Positions 24,764 through 32,394 of a DNA stretch of 33,682 bases are shown one piece after another; positions within the stretch are counted from its first letter, which is position 1, and each line of letters starts with the position of its first letter. The position numbers and the translations under genes are program-made. Source of the stretch: Alphaproteobacteria bacterium (lineage in GTDB: Bacteria > Pseudomonadota > Alphaproteobacteria > Sphingomonadales > Sphingomonadaceae); the NCBI GenBank assembly GCA_018823905.1, contig JAHJHL010000179.1, positions 1 to 33,682 of the forward strand. The letters are read 5' to 3'. The notes under the pieces were generated by a model. The model did not search any database. It was not told where the DNA came from and was given only the letters and a program-made list of their open reading frames with translations.

Positions 24764-25198
24764 TCAATGCAGGACAAAACCCATGAACGCATGCACGCAC
24801 AGAGCAAGCAACGCGAGGCTCGCCAGCGCAAACACGCCAAAGCGCCACAGCACGCGGTTGACGGTCACCTGGATCAGGCTGTGGACGATCCGCAGGCCGA
24901 CATAGGCCCAAGCGAGCTGGGTGTTCAATCCGCCGCCCATGCCACCGACCGCCAGCGCCAGCGCGACCGCATAGAAGATCGTCGGCTGTTCCATCAGATG
25001 GTTATAGTTGTGCGCCTTCCACTGCACTTCGGGTGGCAGCACTTCGTCGAGGCTCTTGCCGGTGCCGCCCACCATCTTGGCTGCGTCGATCTTGGCGCGT
25101 TGCATCGCCGGGATGCGCGTCGCGTACATCCACACCCAGATGATCATCGACCAGAGCGCGAGCGTCGCGACCGGTCCTAAAATTGCATTGGTGTCCAT
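24764..25198 (-). CDS. MAPEG-family membrane protein (copy 2 of a tandem pair)
   Basis: This 144-residue integral membrane protein has four predicted helices (about 8-30, 72-92, 95-115, 118-142) and the MAPEG core WKAHNYNHLMEQPTIFYAV followed by LAWAYVGLRIVHSLIQVTVNRV. MAPEG proteins include microsomal glutathione transferases and leukotriene enzymes; in bacteria most are uncharacterised. The usual ER(A)xxN pattern of glutathione-active members is replaced here by WKAHNYNH, so glutathione transferase activity is not safe to assume. The ATG follows GGGGGAAATATC, and is 12 bases after the stop of the neighbouring paralogue. Confidence 0.88.
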   Translation of the reverse strand: MDTNAILGPVATLALWSMIIWVWMYATRIPAMQRAKIDAAKMVGGTGKSLDEVLPPEVQWKAHNYNHLMEQPTIFYAVALALAVGGMGGGLNTQLAWAYVGLRIVHSLIQVTVNRVLWRFGVFALASLALLALCVHAFMGFVLH

Positions 25199-25210
25199 GA
25201 TATTTCCCCC

Positions 25211-25642
25211 TCAACCCAAAGTGGCGATGACCGCCAGCACTGCCAACGCGACCAGACAGAATGTCGCGAGCGCAAAGATCGCGAAACGGACCGGGACGCG
25301 GTTCACGGTCGCTTGATAAAGGCTGTGAATGATGCGCAGCACGACATAGGCCCATGCCAGTCCGCGCGTCAGGTCGGTGCTGCCGCCAGACAGGTGCAGA
25401 AAAACGAGCACCGCATAGAACAGCGTCGGCTGTTCGAGCAGATGCGTGTAATTGTGCGATTTCCAGTTGGTGAGGGGTGGCAAAACCCCCTCCAGATCCA
25501 CCCCGCGCCCACCCGGGGGTGCGGTCTTGAGGTCGAGGCCGACCTTGCCGAACGCCTGGAATCGCGTGACCGCGGCCCAGCCGAGCATGATGAGTGTCCA
25601 CAACGCGAGCACCGCGCCGGGTGCAAGCAAGTTTTCCGGCAT
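25211..25642 (-). CDS. MAPEG-family membrane protein (copy 1 of a tandem pair)
   Basis: This 143-residue protein is a paralogue of the downstream gene: NWKSHNYTHLLEQPTLFYAV and LAWAYVVLRIIHSLYQATVNRV align without gaps with the second copy, and both have four membrane helices. Both genes also have a GGGGGAA ribosome-binding site in nearly the same context (AGGGGGAATGAT here), so the duplication includes the translation start region. Residues 40-52 are rich in Gly and Pro (PPGGRG), a part that differs between the copies. The two are surely co-transcribed. Function is not established; lipid or small-molecule chemistry in the inner membrane is the family theme. Confidence 0.88.
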   Translation of the reverse strand: MPENLLAPGAVLALWTLIMLGWAAVTRFQAFGKVGLDLKTAPPGGRGVDLEGVLPPLTNWKSHNYTHLLEQPTLFYAVLVFLHLSGGSTDLTRGLAWAYVVLRIIHSLYQATVNRVPVRFAIFALATFCLVALAVLAVIATLG

Positions 25643-25707
25643 ATCATTCCCCCTCGTTATTTTGGCGCGATGCTAGGGCGCGCGACCGACAATGCAATGA
25701 CCGATAT

Positions 25708-26868
25708 TCAGCCGTGGCGCGCAGCGATTTCGGCGCGGATTGCGGCACCGTCGCCATCGACCTTCGGCGCAAAACCCAGGTCGCGCGCGGGCGCGGCGCC
25801 ATATTTCACCGGTGGCTGCATTTCATGGAAGGCGCCGACATCGGGATGGGTGCGGTGGCGGAAGAATCCGGTCGCGACGAAATGTGGATCCTCTTTGACG
25901 TCTTGCAGGTCGCGCGCGGCCATCGCGGGGATGTCGTTGGCGGCGAACAGCGCCAGCCATTCGGCGGTGGTTTTGGCCGGGGTCTTGCGCGCGATCTCGC
26001 TGTAAACGATCGGCATGTGCTGCCCTTTCGCCTTGGCCGCCTCGAATTCGGGGGTTTCGGTCAGCCCTGCGCTGCCGAGCAGCGCCATCAGCCGCGCGGT
26101 CGATTCGGGCGTATAGGGGACGATCGCCAGATAGCCGTCGCTGGTCGGGAAGGGCTGGCGGGTCGGGTCGAGCTGGCGCGGGTAGCCCGCGGGGCCGAGC
26201 GGCGGATCAAGCGCCGCGTCGCGCAGATGTTCGGTGAGCATGAACGACGCGAAACATTCGAACATCGGCACCTCGACCGCTTGCCCCCCTCCGGTGCGCA
26301 GCTTGTGGATCAGCGCCGCTAGGATCGCCTGCGCGCCGAACTGGCCCGCGATCTTGTCGGCGATCAGCGACGGAAAATAGCGCGGGCGCGGGTCGCCATC
26401 GACGCGCGGCAGCAGGCTGGTTGTGCCGGTCGCGGCCTGAATGACGTCGTCATAGGCTTGTAAATCGGCATAGGGTCCATCCTGCCCAAAGCCGGTGCCA
26501 TGGACATAGATGATGTCGTCCTTGATTGCCCGGCATCCGGCATAGTCGAACCCAAGCTTAGCGATCGCCTTGCCGCGGACATTGTGGAAAAACACGTCGG
26601 ACTCCGCGACAAGGTCGCGGAGCACCGCAGCGTCTTCGGGTTTCTTGAGGTCGAGCGCGATCGAGCGTTTGCCGCGGTTCACGGTCAGATGGATCGACCC
26701 CATTGTCGGGTCGGGAACCCCACTGCCCAGATAGCGCGAAATGTCGCCAAGCCCGGGGGTTTCGACCTTGATCACCTCGGCGCCCAGATCGGCGAGCATT
26801 TGCGTGGCATAGGGGCCGAAGATCACCGTCGTCAGATCGACGATGCGGATTCCGTTGAGTATGGTCAT
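25708..26868 (-). CDS. Family III CoA-transferase (CaiB/BaiF)
   Basis: This 386-residue enzyme belongs to the family that moves CoA between carboxylic acids (formyl-CoA:oxalate, carnitine, bile acid, racemases of the alpha-methylacyl type). It begins with the typical LNGIRIVDLTTVIFGPYATQMLADLGAEVIKVE segment, continues with SIHLTVNRGKRSIALDLKKPE, and has the QAYDDVIQAATG stretch, where the catalytic aspartate of the family lies. The frame is open to 27018, but the extra 50 residues are charged and not family-like, so I use ATG at 26868. Substrate is unknown. It lies downstream of the MFS gene on the same strand, with a 106-base gap. Confidence 0.9.
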   Translation of the reverse strand: MTILNGIRIVDLTTVIFGPYATQMLADLGAEVIKVETPGLGDISRYLGSGVPDPTMGSIHLTVNRGKRSIALDLKKPEDAAVLRDLVAESDVFFHNVRGKAIAKLGFDYAGCRAIKDDIIYVHGTGFGQDGPYADLQAYDDVIQAATGTTSLLPRVDGDPRPRYFPSLIADKIAGQFGAQAILAALIHKLRTGGGQAVEVPMFECFASFMLTEHLRDAALDPPLGPAGYPRQLDPTRQPFPTSDGYLAIVPYTPESTARLMALLGSAGLTETPEFEAAKAKGQHMPIVYSEIARKTPAKTTAEWLALFAANDIPAMAARDLQDVKEDPHFVATGFFRHRTHPDVGAFHEMQPPVKYGAAPARDLGFAPKVDGDGAAIRAEIAARHG

Positions 26869-26974
26869 GCGGCGCTGTCTCGCCGGTTCGATTTGAGCGC
26901 CATCGTCTGCCTCTCCATTTCGCTTCTCTTCAGGAATGGTTGCAGAAAGAAACCGAAAACGCAATCGGACATCC

Positions 26975-28297
26975 CTATGTCGGGGCTGGCTTTTCATCCA
27001 GCGGCGTACCCGTCGCATAGGCTGCCGAGATTTTCTGGTAGGATTGCGAGCGGAACGCCGCGAGCGTCGCGAACACGCCGAGCAAGCCGGTGATCGTGAA
27101 CACGATCGCGATACCGCGTTCGGTGCCGCGGCCGTACCAGTCGCCGATCATGTCCGCGCCGGCGCCGCTGGTCATCAGCGGGACAAAGATGAACTGGGTC
27201 AGCGGGGCGATCAGAAAGGCCGTGAGCGGCGAAGCGGCGAGCTCGACCGATTGGGCAAAGCCGAAGACGCGCCCTTGCCGCTCGAACGGCACGACCTTTT
27301 GCAGAGTCGTCTGCTCGGCCGCCTCGGCATAGGGGCCGAAAAACATCCAGATGAAACAGCCGACGGTGAGCAGGATGATCGACGACTGGATTGTGAAGAC
27401 TGCGGCGACTGCCCAGACGATCAGATTGACGACAAGCAAGGTTCGCACCGGGTTCGCGCCAAGGCCGGTTCGCGAGATCACTGCGCCGCTGAGAATGAAG
27501 GCCGATGAGGTGACCGCCCAAAGCAACCCCCATTGTTCGACCTTCATCAGCGACAGGCCATAAGCGTCCATCAGCGCCATGAAGACGCCACCGAGCAGAT
27601 TGTTGAACGCCGCGAACAGGATGAGCGCGAACAGCCCCGGAATGCCGCGCACGACGCGAAAGGTTCCGGCGAGATCAATGCGACGGGGCGCGTCGTGCGC
27701 GGCCGTTTCGCGCGGCTCGTCGACAGGAACGAAGAGGAGATGCAGCGCGGCGAGCAGTGAGAAGGCGATAGCGAAGGCGAGCGTCGCGACCATGCCGCCC
27801 CACGCGACGAGGAAACCGCTGATCGCCGAGGTGGTCAGGAAACCGATACCGCTGACCATCCCGACCAGCCCATTCGCCTTGTCGCGCCGATCCGCTGGCA
27901 CCAGCAGGGTGACGAGCGTGGGCAGCGCGATCATGCGAATATTGCCGACGATCACGCCCAGCATCGTCAGCAGGACGAACAGCCACAAGGTGACGCTGGT
28001 GGTCGTGGCGACGCGGATGCCGGGATCGAGCGCATAGGCGCCGAGCGCGGCGGTGTAGATCGCCAGCGAAACCAGGCTGGAGACCAGCATCATGCTGCGC
28101 TTGCGGTGATGATCGACCAGGCCGCCGAACCAGATGCCGAGTGCGCCGGTGAGTACCAGATAGATGCCGGCGATCATGCCCGTCGCGAATACCGACCGGG
28201 TTTCGAGGAAAATCCAGAAAGTGATCGCGAACCACACCGTGAAATTGGTGATGTTGGCGATCAGGTTGTTGACGAGGAGGTGGTGGAAGGGGCGCAT
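26975..28297 (-). CDS. Major facilitator superfamily transporter
   Basis: This 440-residue protein has about 12 hydrophobic membrane helices. The A-loop-like motif between helices 2 and 3 reads GGLVDHHRKRSMML, which fits the GxLaDrxGrkxxl consensus of the superfamily, and DRRDKANGLVGMVSGIGF fits the drug-exporter-like MFS_3/EntS group. It would be an inner-membrane exporter driven by protons; substrates are not predictable. The start ATG at 28297 is inferred from the family N-terminus and the onset of the first helix. It is divergent from the oxygenase/flavoprotein operon, with which it shares a 199-base control region. Confidence 0.88.
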   Translation of the reverse strand: MRPFHHLLVNNLIANITNFTVWFAITFWIFLETRSVFATGMIAGIYLVLTGALGIWFGGLVDHHRKRSMMLVSSLVSLAIYTAALGAYALDPGIRVATTTSVTLWLFVLLTMLGVIVGNIRMIALPTLVTLLVPADRRDKANGLVGMVSGIGFLTTSAISGFLVAWGGMVATLAFAIAFSLLAALHLLFVPVDEPRETAAHDAPRRIDLAGTFRVVRGIPGLFALILFAAFNNLLGGVFMALMDAYGLSLMKVEQWGLLWAVTSSAFILSGAVISRTGLGANPVRTLLVVNLIVWAVAAVFTIQSSIILLTVGCFIWMFFGPYAEAAEQTTLQKVVPFERQGRVFGFAQSVELAASPLTAFLIAPLTQFIFVPLMTSGAGADMIGDWYGRGTERGIAIVFTITGLLGVFATLAAFRSQSYQKISAAYATGTPLDEKPAPT

Positions 28298-28390
28298 GCG
28301 GCGGGAAACCTAGCAGCGTGATTTGCTCAGGCTAGCCCGCAATTTGCGCCTGTCCCTTTATCGTCGTTTCGATTGCAGTCGAAATATGGC

Positions 28391-28445
28391 TTGACCAAGT
28401 TATTCAATTCGATAATTCGACGAATATCGAATCAAAAGATTCGAT
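28391..28445 (+). promoter_or_regulatory. AT-rich control region with repeated ATTCGA boxes in overlapping palindromes
   Basis: ATTCGA occurs at 28407-28412, 28415-28420 and 28439-28444, and its reverse complement TCGAAT at 28427-28432. They form two overlapping palindromes: ATTCGATA...TATCGAAT (28407-28432) and ATCGAAT-CAAAAG-ATTCGAT (28426-28445). A TTGACC at 28391-28396 could be a -35 element; GATAAT at 28411-28416 is only 14 bases further on, so the promoter call is weak. The region is AT-rich in an otherwise GC-rich window and lies between divergent genes. Confidence 0.45.
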
Positions 28446-28496
28446 GCAAATTTGCCCGGTCGCCATCTGCGCCGCATTCGAGGAAAGGACTGCCCA

Positions 28497-29486
28497 ATGA
28501 CGTCAATGGTTGAATCACCAGCGCCCTGGCGCGGCGAGACATTGCAGGCGCAGCCCGAGCAGTGGCTTTACCAGTTGAGCGACGCCGAAATCGTCACGAT
28601 TGTCACCGCGGCGCAATCGGCAGTCGAGCGAGGCTGCCCGCTCAGCGAGCTGGCGCGCGACGATTTTCCGATGACCGGGTTGGATGCAGCGCTGACCGAC
28701 TGGCGCGACCGGATCGACCGCGGTCATGGCATGGTGCTGATCCGCGGACTGCCGGTTCGCAGCATCGGCCGCGAGGTCGCCGCTGCGGCCTATTGGTTGA
28801 TCGGGTTGCAGCTGGGGCAGCCGACCGCCCAGAATCCGGCGGGCGAGTTGCTCGTCGACATTCGTGACACGGGCGCTCCGCCGAGCGACCACAATGTGCG
28901 GCTGTACAAAACGCGGGCGGAACTGGCCTTTCACACCGACGGTGCCGACATTATCGGCCTGCTTTGTCTGCGCGGTGCGAAATCGGGGGGCGTCAGCCGC
29001 ATCTGTTCGTCGGTCGAGGTCTATAATCAGGTCGTCGCGCGGCGCCCCGAACTGGCTCCGCTGATGGAACAGCAATTCCACCACCACGCGCATGGGCAAT
29101 TGGGGCCGGACGGTCCGAAGACCTTCCGCTATCCGATCGTCAGCCGCGAAGGCGGGATTTTCCGGATGATGCTGCTGACCTGGTATATCCGCAATGCAGC
29201 CGAGGATTTCCCCGAAATCGCGGCCCTGAGCGACAGCGAGCAGAGCCTGCTCGACCTGCTGGAATGGCTTCCCTTCGAACCGGGCATCGCGCTCGACATG
29301 AATTTTCAGGAAGGCGACATGCAGTTCCTGAAAAACTCGGTCGTCCTGCACGCGCGCACCGATTATGAGGATTGGGATTCCGCCGAGGAAAAGCGCCATC
29401 TGTTGCGGCTGTGGCTGAACGTCCCCGAGTTCGCCGATGGCGACGACCGGTTGCGGCATGGCTTTGCCCAAGAAGCCAACGCATGA
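28497..29486 (+). CDS. TauD/TfdA-like 2-oxoglutarate/iron(II)-dependent oxygenase
   Basis: This 329-residue protein has the iron-binding facial triad of the TauD/TfdA family: His146 and Asp148 in FHTDGADIIGLLCLRGAKSGG, and the distal His285 in SVVLHARTDYED, followed by an Arg-rich RHLLRLWL segment (Arg300, Arg304) that would bind 2-oxoglutarate. Such enzymes hydroxylate or oxidatively cleave small molecules such as taurine or aryloxyacetates; the substrate here is unknown. The Asp of the HxD motif is present, so this is not a halogenase. I use ATG at 28497, preceded by AGGAAAGGA. It shares an ATGA overlap with the flavoprotein gene, so both are one operon. Confidence 0.9.
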   Translation: MTSMVESPAPWRGETLQAQPEQWLYQLSDAEIVTIVTAAQSAVERGCPLSELARDDFPMTGLDAALTDWRDRIDRGHGMVLIRGLPVRSIGREVAAAAYWLIGLQLGQPTAQNPAGELLVDIRDTGAPPSDHNVRLYKTRAELAFHTDGADIIGLLCLRGAKSGGVSRICSSVEVYNQVVARRPELAPLMEQQFHHHAHGQLGPDGPKTFRYPIVSREGGIFRMMLLTWYIRNAAEDFPEIAALSDSEQSLLDLLEWLPFEPGIALDMNFQEGDMQFLKNSVVLHARTDYEDWDSAEEKRHLLRLWLNVPEFADGDDRLRHGFAQEANA

Positions 29487-30514
29487 CCGATCATCAGTTT
29501 GTGGTAATCGGGGCCGGACAGGCGGGGCTGGCGGCGGCGCGTCTTTTGCAACGCGCAAGCGCCGACTTCCTGATCGTCGATGCCGAATGGACGGTGGGCG
29601 GTTCGTGGCGCCATTATTACGACAGCCTCGAGCTGTTTTCGCCGGTGCGCTACTCGTCATTGCCGGAGTTTGGCATGCAGGGAGCGCCCTTTGCCTATCC
29701 GACGCGCGACGATGTCGTCGATTATCTGCAACAATATAGCGACCATTTCGCCTTTCCCGTGAAATTGGGAACGCGAATATCGTCGGTCACGCGCGAGCCC
29801 GATGGATTTGAGTTGAGGCCCGAAGGCGGAACGCCCATCCGCGCGCAAAAGCTGATCGTCGCGTCGGGCGCCTTTGGCGCGCCGAACCTGCCGCGGATCG
29901 CCGGGCAAGCCGAATATCGGGGCCGCATCGCGCATTCATCGGAATATCGCAATCCGGATGCCCATCGGGGCCAGCGGATCATCGTGGTCGGCGCTGGAAA
30001 CTCCGCGGTGCAGATTGCGGTTGAACTTGCGGGTCATGCCGACGTGACCCTGGCCGTCCGTGACAAGCTGCGTTTTCTGCCGCAGCGGGTGCTGGGCCAC
30101 GATATTCACTGGTGGTTCGACAAGCTGCGCCTGAACGGCCTCAACTTGTTTTCGGACCATGGCGTCCCCGTCGTCGACGATGGCCGTTACAAGGCCGCGT
30201 TGCGCGCCAATCGGCCGCCGGTCCGGAAGATGTTCCGTGCCTTTACCGCCGACGGCGTCACCTGGCCCGACGGCACGCACGAGCGGGTCGACCAGGTCAT
30301 TTTCGCTACCGGCTTTCGCCACGCGATGGATTTTCTGCGGCCGTGCGGGGCTTTGGACGCGAAGGGGCAGCCGCTCCACCGCCGGGGCGTCTCAACCCCG
30401 GTTCCCGAGCTGGGTTATGTCGGCCTGTCGGGACAGAACGGCTTTGCATCGGCAACGCTGCGCGGCGTCGGGCGTGACGCCGATTACGTCATCCCGCGGA
30501 TCGCCGCGATGTGA
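29483..30514 (+). CDS. FMO-like flavoprotein monooxygenase (NAD(P)/FAD-dependent oxidoreductase)
   Basis: This 343-residue protein has two dinucleotide-binding folds: FAD-binding VVIGAGQAGLAAA (8-20) and NAD(P)H-binding IVVGAGNSAVQIA (167-179). YRGRIAHSSEY (145-155) fits the flavin-containing monooxygenase signature FxGxxxHxxxW/Y with Tyr in place of Phe and Trp, and the ATG motif of FATGFRHAMDFL is at 275-277. It resembles the short CzcO/TrkA-type group of class B flavoproteins. It would use NADPH and oxygen to oxidise a small substrate. It begins in the stop codon of the upstream oxygenase (ATGA), so the two enzymes probably act on the same pathway or compound. Confidence 0.88.
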   Translation: MTDHQFVVIGAGQAGLAAARLLQRASADFLIVDAEWTVGGSWRHYYDSLELFSPVRYSSLPEFGMQGAPFAYPTRDDVVDYLQQYSDHFAFPVKLGTRISSVTREPDGFELRPEGGTPIRAQKLIVASGAFGAPNLPRIAGQAEYRGRIAHSSEYRNPDAHRGQRIIVVGAGNSAVQIAVELAGHADVTLAVRDKLRFLPQRVLGHDIHWWFDKLRLNGLNLFSDHGVPVVDDGRYKAALRANRPPVRKMFRAFTADGVTWPDGTHERVDQVIFATGFRHAMDFLRPCGALDAKGQPLHRRGVSTPVPELGYVGLSGQNGFASATLRGVGRDADYVIPRIAAM

Positions 30515-30536
30515 ACCGTTTGCCGCGCGGCGGTGA

Positions 30537-31730
30537 TCAGAACAGCTTGGTCACCGTCGCGCTGCGGCGTTCCTGTTCGACTTCGCCGGTGTAGAGGCTC
30601 ACCATCGGTTCGTCGCTGACGACATGGGTCTCGTCAGCCCCAAAGCCGTTGAACTTGGTCCGCATCGCGCAGCCATAGGCGCCGAGCATCCCGATCTCGA
30701 TGAAATCGCCCGCCTTGATGTCGGCGGGCAGGAAGAACGGCCCCGCCATATGGTCGAGATCGTCGCAGGTCGGGCCGTAAAAGCTGAACGGTACGAGCTC
30801 GGCGTCGCTTTCGACATCGCGTTGCAGCGACACCGGGAAGCGCCAGCCGACATGCGCGGCGTCGAACAGCGCGCCATAGGCGCCGTCGTTGATATACAGC
30901 TCCTCACCGCGGCGCTTTTCGACGCGGACGATCAACGAGCTATACTCCGCCGACAGCGCGCGACCGGGTTCGCACCACAGCTCGGCCGAATAGCTGATCG
31001 GCAGGCTTTCGAAGCTGCGGTGGATGGTGTCGAAATAGGCATCGAGTGGCGGCGGTTCCATGCCAGGATAGGACGACGGAAACCCGCCCCCGACATCAAT
31101 GATGTCGACGGTGACCGATGCGGCGACGATCGCGGCGCGGACGCGCTCCATCGCCTGGGCATAGGCGTGCGGGGTCATCGCCTGGCTGCCGACATGGAAG
31201 CAGATGCCGAGCGCGTCGGCGGCCTGACGGGTCGCCATCAACAGTTCGGCGACCTCGTCGGGTTCGGCACCGAATTTGGCGGCCAGGCTGAGCTTCGAAT
31301 GGTCGGACGAAACGCGAAGGCGCACGAGCAGGTTCAGGTCCTGCGCGCCTTCGGTTGCGCGGACGATCTTTTCGAGCTCATCGAGCGTGTCGAGCGAGAA
31401 GGTGCGCACGCCATATTTCCAATAGGCGTCGGAAATCGCTTCCTCGGCCTTTACCGGGTGCATGAAGCAAAGCGTGGCTTCGGGCAGGGTGCGTGCCACG
31501 AGGCGGACTTCGGCGATCGAGGCAACGTCATAATGGGTGACGCCCGAATCCCACAGCACGCGCAGCAGGTCGGCGGACGGATTCGCCTTGACCGCATACA
31601 TGGTCGTGCCGGGAAACCGGTCGATGAAGAAACGCGCTGCGCGCCGTGCGGCGTGCGGACGGACAAGCGTGACAGGTTCGACCGGCGAAAGTGCCTGAAT
31701 CAGCCCGTGGGCGCTATGATGCTGGTGCAA
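30537..31730 (-). CDS. Ornithine/diamine-type decarboxylase (PLP, fold type III)
   Basis: This 397-residue enzyme is of the eukaryotic-like ornithine/lysine/diaminopimelate decarboxylase group. Lys48 in MYAVKANP binds pyridoxal phosphate; HVGSQ (179-183), DVGGGFPS (212-219), EPGR (254-257) and YGPTCDDLD with Cys322 complete the active site, the last resembling the CDxxD substrate motif of ornithine decarboxylases. It would make putrescine, starting polyamine synthesis. The only usable start is TTG at 31730, with a GGGGG about ten bases upstream. The 5' leader is unusual (separate entry). No downstream polyamine gene is in the window, and the gene converges with the flavoprotein gene 22 bases away. 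Confidence 0.93.
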   Translation of the reverse strand: MHQHHSAHGLIQALSPVEPVTLVRPHAARRAARFFIDRFPGTTMYAVKANPSADLLRVLWDSGVTHYDVASIAEVRLVARTLPEATLCFMHPVKAEEAISDAYWKYGVRTFSLDTLDELEKIVRATEGAQDLNLLVRLRVSSDHSKLSLAAKFGAEPDEVAELLMATRQAADALGICFHVGSQAMTPHAYAQAMERVRAAIVAASVTVDIIDVGGGFPSSYPGMEPPPLDAYFDTIHRSFESLPISYSAELWCEPGRALSAEYSSLIVRVEKRRGEELYINDGAYGALFDAAHVGWRFPVSLQRDVESDAELVPFSFYGPTCDDLDHMAGPFFLPADIKAGDFIEIGMLGAYGCAMRTKFNGFGADETHVVSDEPMVSLYTGEVEQERRSATVTKLF

Positions 31731-31735
31731 TGCAA

Positions 31736-31837
31736 GGGACCCCCAAAAGTGTAACGGTAAACGACAAGGCTGCCTTGCGGTTATTGGAAGTCCCCCTGGG
31801 GCAGCGGAGAGCGCATATATGGAGGGGGGTCCCCCCT
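31736..31837 (-). promoter_or_regulatory. Leader of the ornithine decarboxylase with alternating G and C runs
   Basis: On the minus strand the transcript leader contains, in order, GGGGGG-A-CCCCCC (31837-31823), CCCCAGGGGG (31801-31792) and GGGGGTCCC (31744-31736), the last covering the probable ribosome-binding site. Each run can pair with several of the others, so mutually exclusive hairpins are possible. Structured leaders (the speF motif) are known upstream of alphaproteobacterial ornithine decarboxylase genes; membership is not confirmed here. Confidence 0.4.
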
Positions 31838-31861
31838 GTAAAGTCCCTATCGCGCAATTTT

Positions 31862-31880
31862 GTAACAGGGTGGTAACAGG
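31862..31880. promoter_or_regulatory. Direct repeat GTAACAGG x2 spaced by 11 bases
   Basis: GTAACAGG occurs at 31862-31869 and 31873-31880, exactly 11 bases apart, and GTAACGGTAA lies at 31751-31760. An 11-base period is what OmpR-type response regulators use for tandem half-sites. The region lies between the divergent ornithine decarboxylase and cyclic-nucleotide-binding genes. Confidence 0.35.
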
Positions 31881-31986
31881 ATGGGCGAACCGGGGCGTAT
31901 CTGCGCCGAGCGGGGCAAAATTGAGACAGGGCGGCGGCGCTGCGCTAAGGCAAGTTCACTGCAACGCCGACAAGGACGCGCTGGTC

Positions 31987-32382
31987 ATGGTTACTCCTGC
32001 TGATGTGAATCACGCATTCTCCGATGCCGAGCTGGAGGAACTGCTGGCGTTTGGTACGGTCGAATCGCATCGCGCGGGCGACCTGATCATCGAAGAGGGC
32101 GCAATGGCGCCCGATTGCATCATCACCCTGTCGGGCCACACCGATATTTTCGCGTCGACCGACGAAGGGCGGAAACGCGTCGGCTGGATGGAGCGCGGGC
32201 AGTTTGCGGGCGATCTGTCGGTGCTGACCGGACAGCGGCATTTGTCGCGCGTCGAAATGGGCGCGGATGGCGAGATATTGCGGATAGCGCATAGCGATTT
32301 CCAGCGGCTGATCGCCAGCAATTCTTATTACTCGGACGTATTCGTGCGCGTGCTTTCGGCGCGGCGCGAGTTCAGCAACTAG
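31987..32382 (+). CDS. Cyclic-nucleotide-binding domain protein (N-terminal part of a split fusion)
   Basis: This 131-residue open frame is a Crp-type cyclic-nucleotide-binding domain without any DNA-binding part: HRAGDLIIEEGAMAPDCIITLSGHTDIF, then RGQFAGDLSVLTGQRHLSRVEMGADGEILRI. It ends with TAG at 32380-32382. The following gene is in the same frame after only four more codons, and in relatives both parts form one protein of about 550 residues, so this is best read as the front half of a fused gene interrupted by a nonsense codon. The start ATG at 31987 follows AAGGA at 31972-31976. A longer open frame to 31819 is not family-like. Ligand unknown; the usual Arg-Thr phosphate site of cAMP binders is not obvious. 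Confidence 0.8.
   Translation: MVTPADVNHAFSDAELEELLAFGTVESHRAGDLIIEEGAMAPDCIITLSGHTDIFASTDEGRKRVGWMERGQFAGDLSVLTGQRHLSRVEMGADGEILRIAHSDFQRLIASNSYYSDVFVRVLSARREFSN
32380..32382 (+). other. In-frame TAG between the two halves of the fused flavoprotein
   Basis: The frame of the upstream domain continues without shift past this TAG: four codons (Arg-Gly-Phe-Ala), then GTG at 32395 and 413 more codons to TGA. Ignoring the TAG gives one chain of 550 codons. Confidence 0.85.
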
Positions 32383-32394
32383 CGCGGCTTTGCG

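Noticed and set aside
28497..29486. Oxygenase as a possible iron/2-oxoglutarate halogenase
   Set aside because: The HxD carboxylate is present (His146, Asp148), whereas halogenases have Ala or Gly there.
25708..30514. The MFS, CoA-transferase, oxygenase and flavoprotein genes as a defence island
   Set aside because: No nuclease, ATPase, toxin or other defence domain is present; all four are metabolic or transport families.
30624..31754. 376-codon plus-strand frame across ornithine decarboxylase
   Set aside because: Antisense shadow of the decarboxylase.
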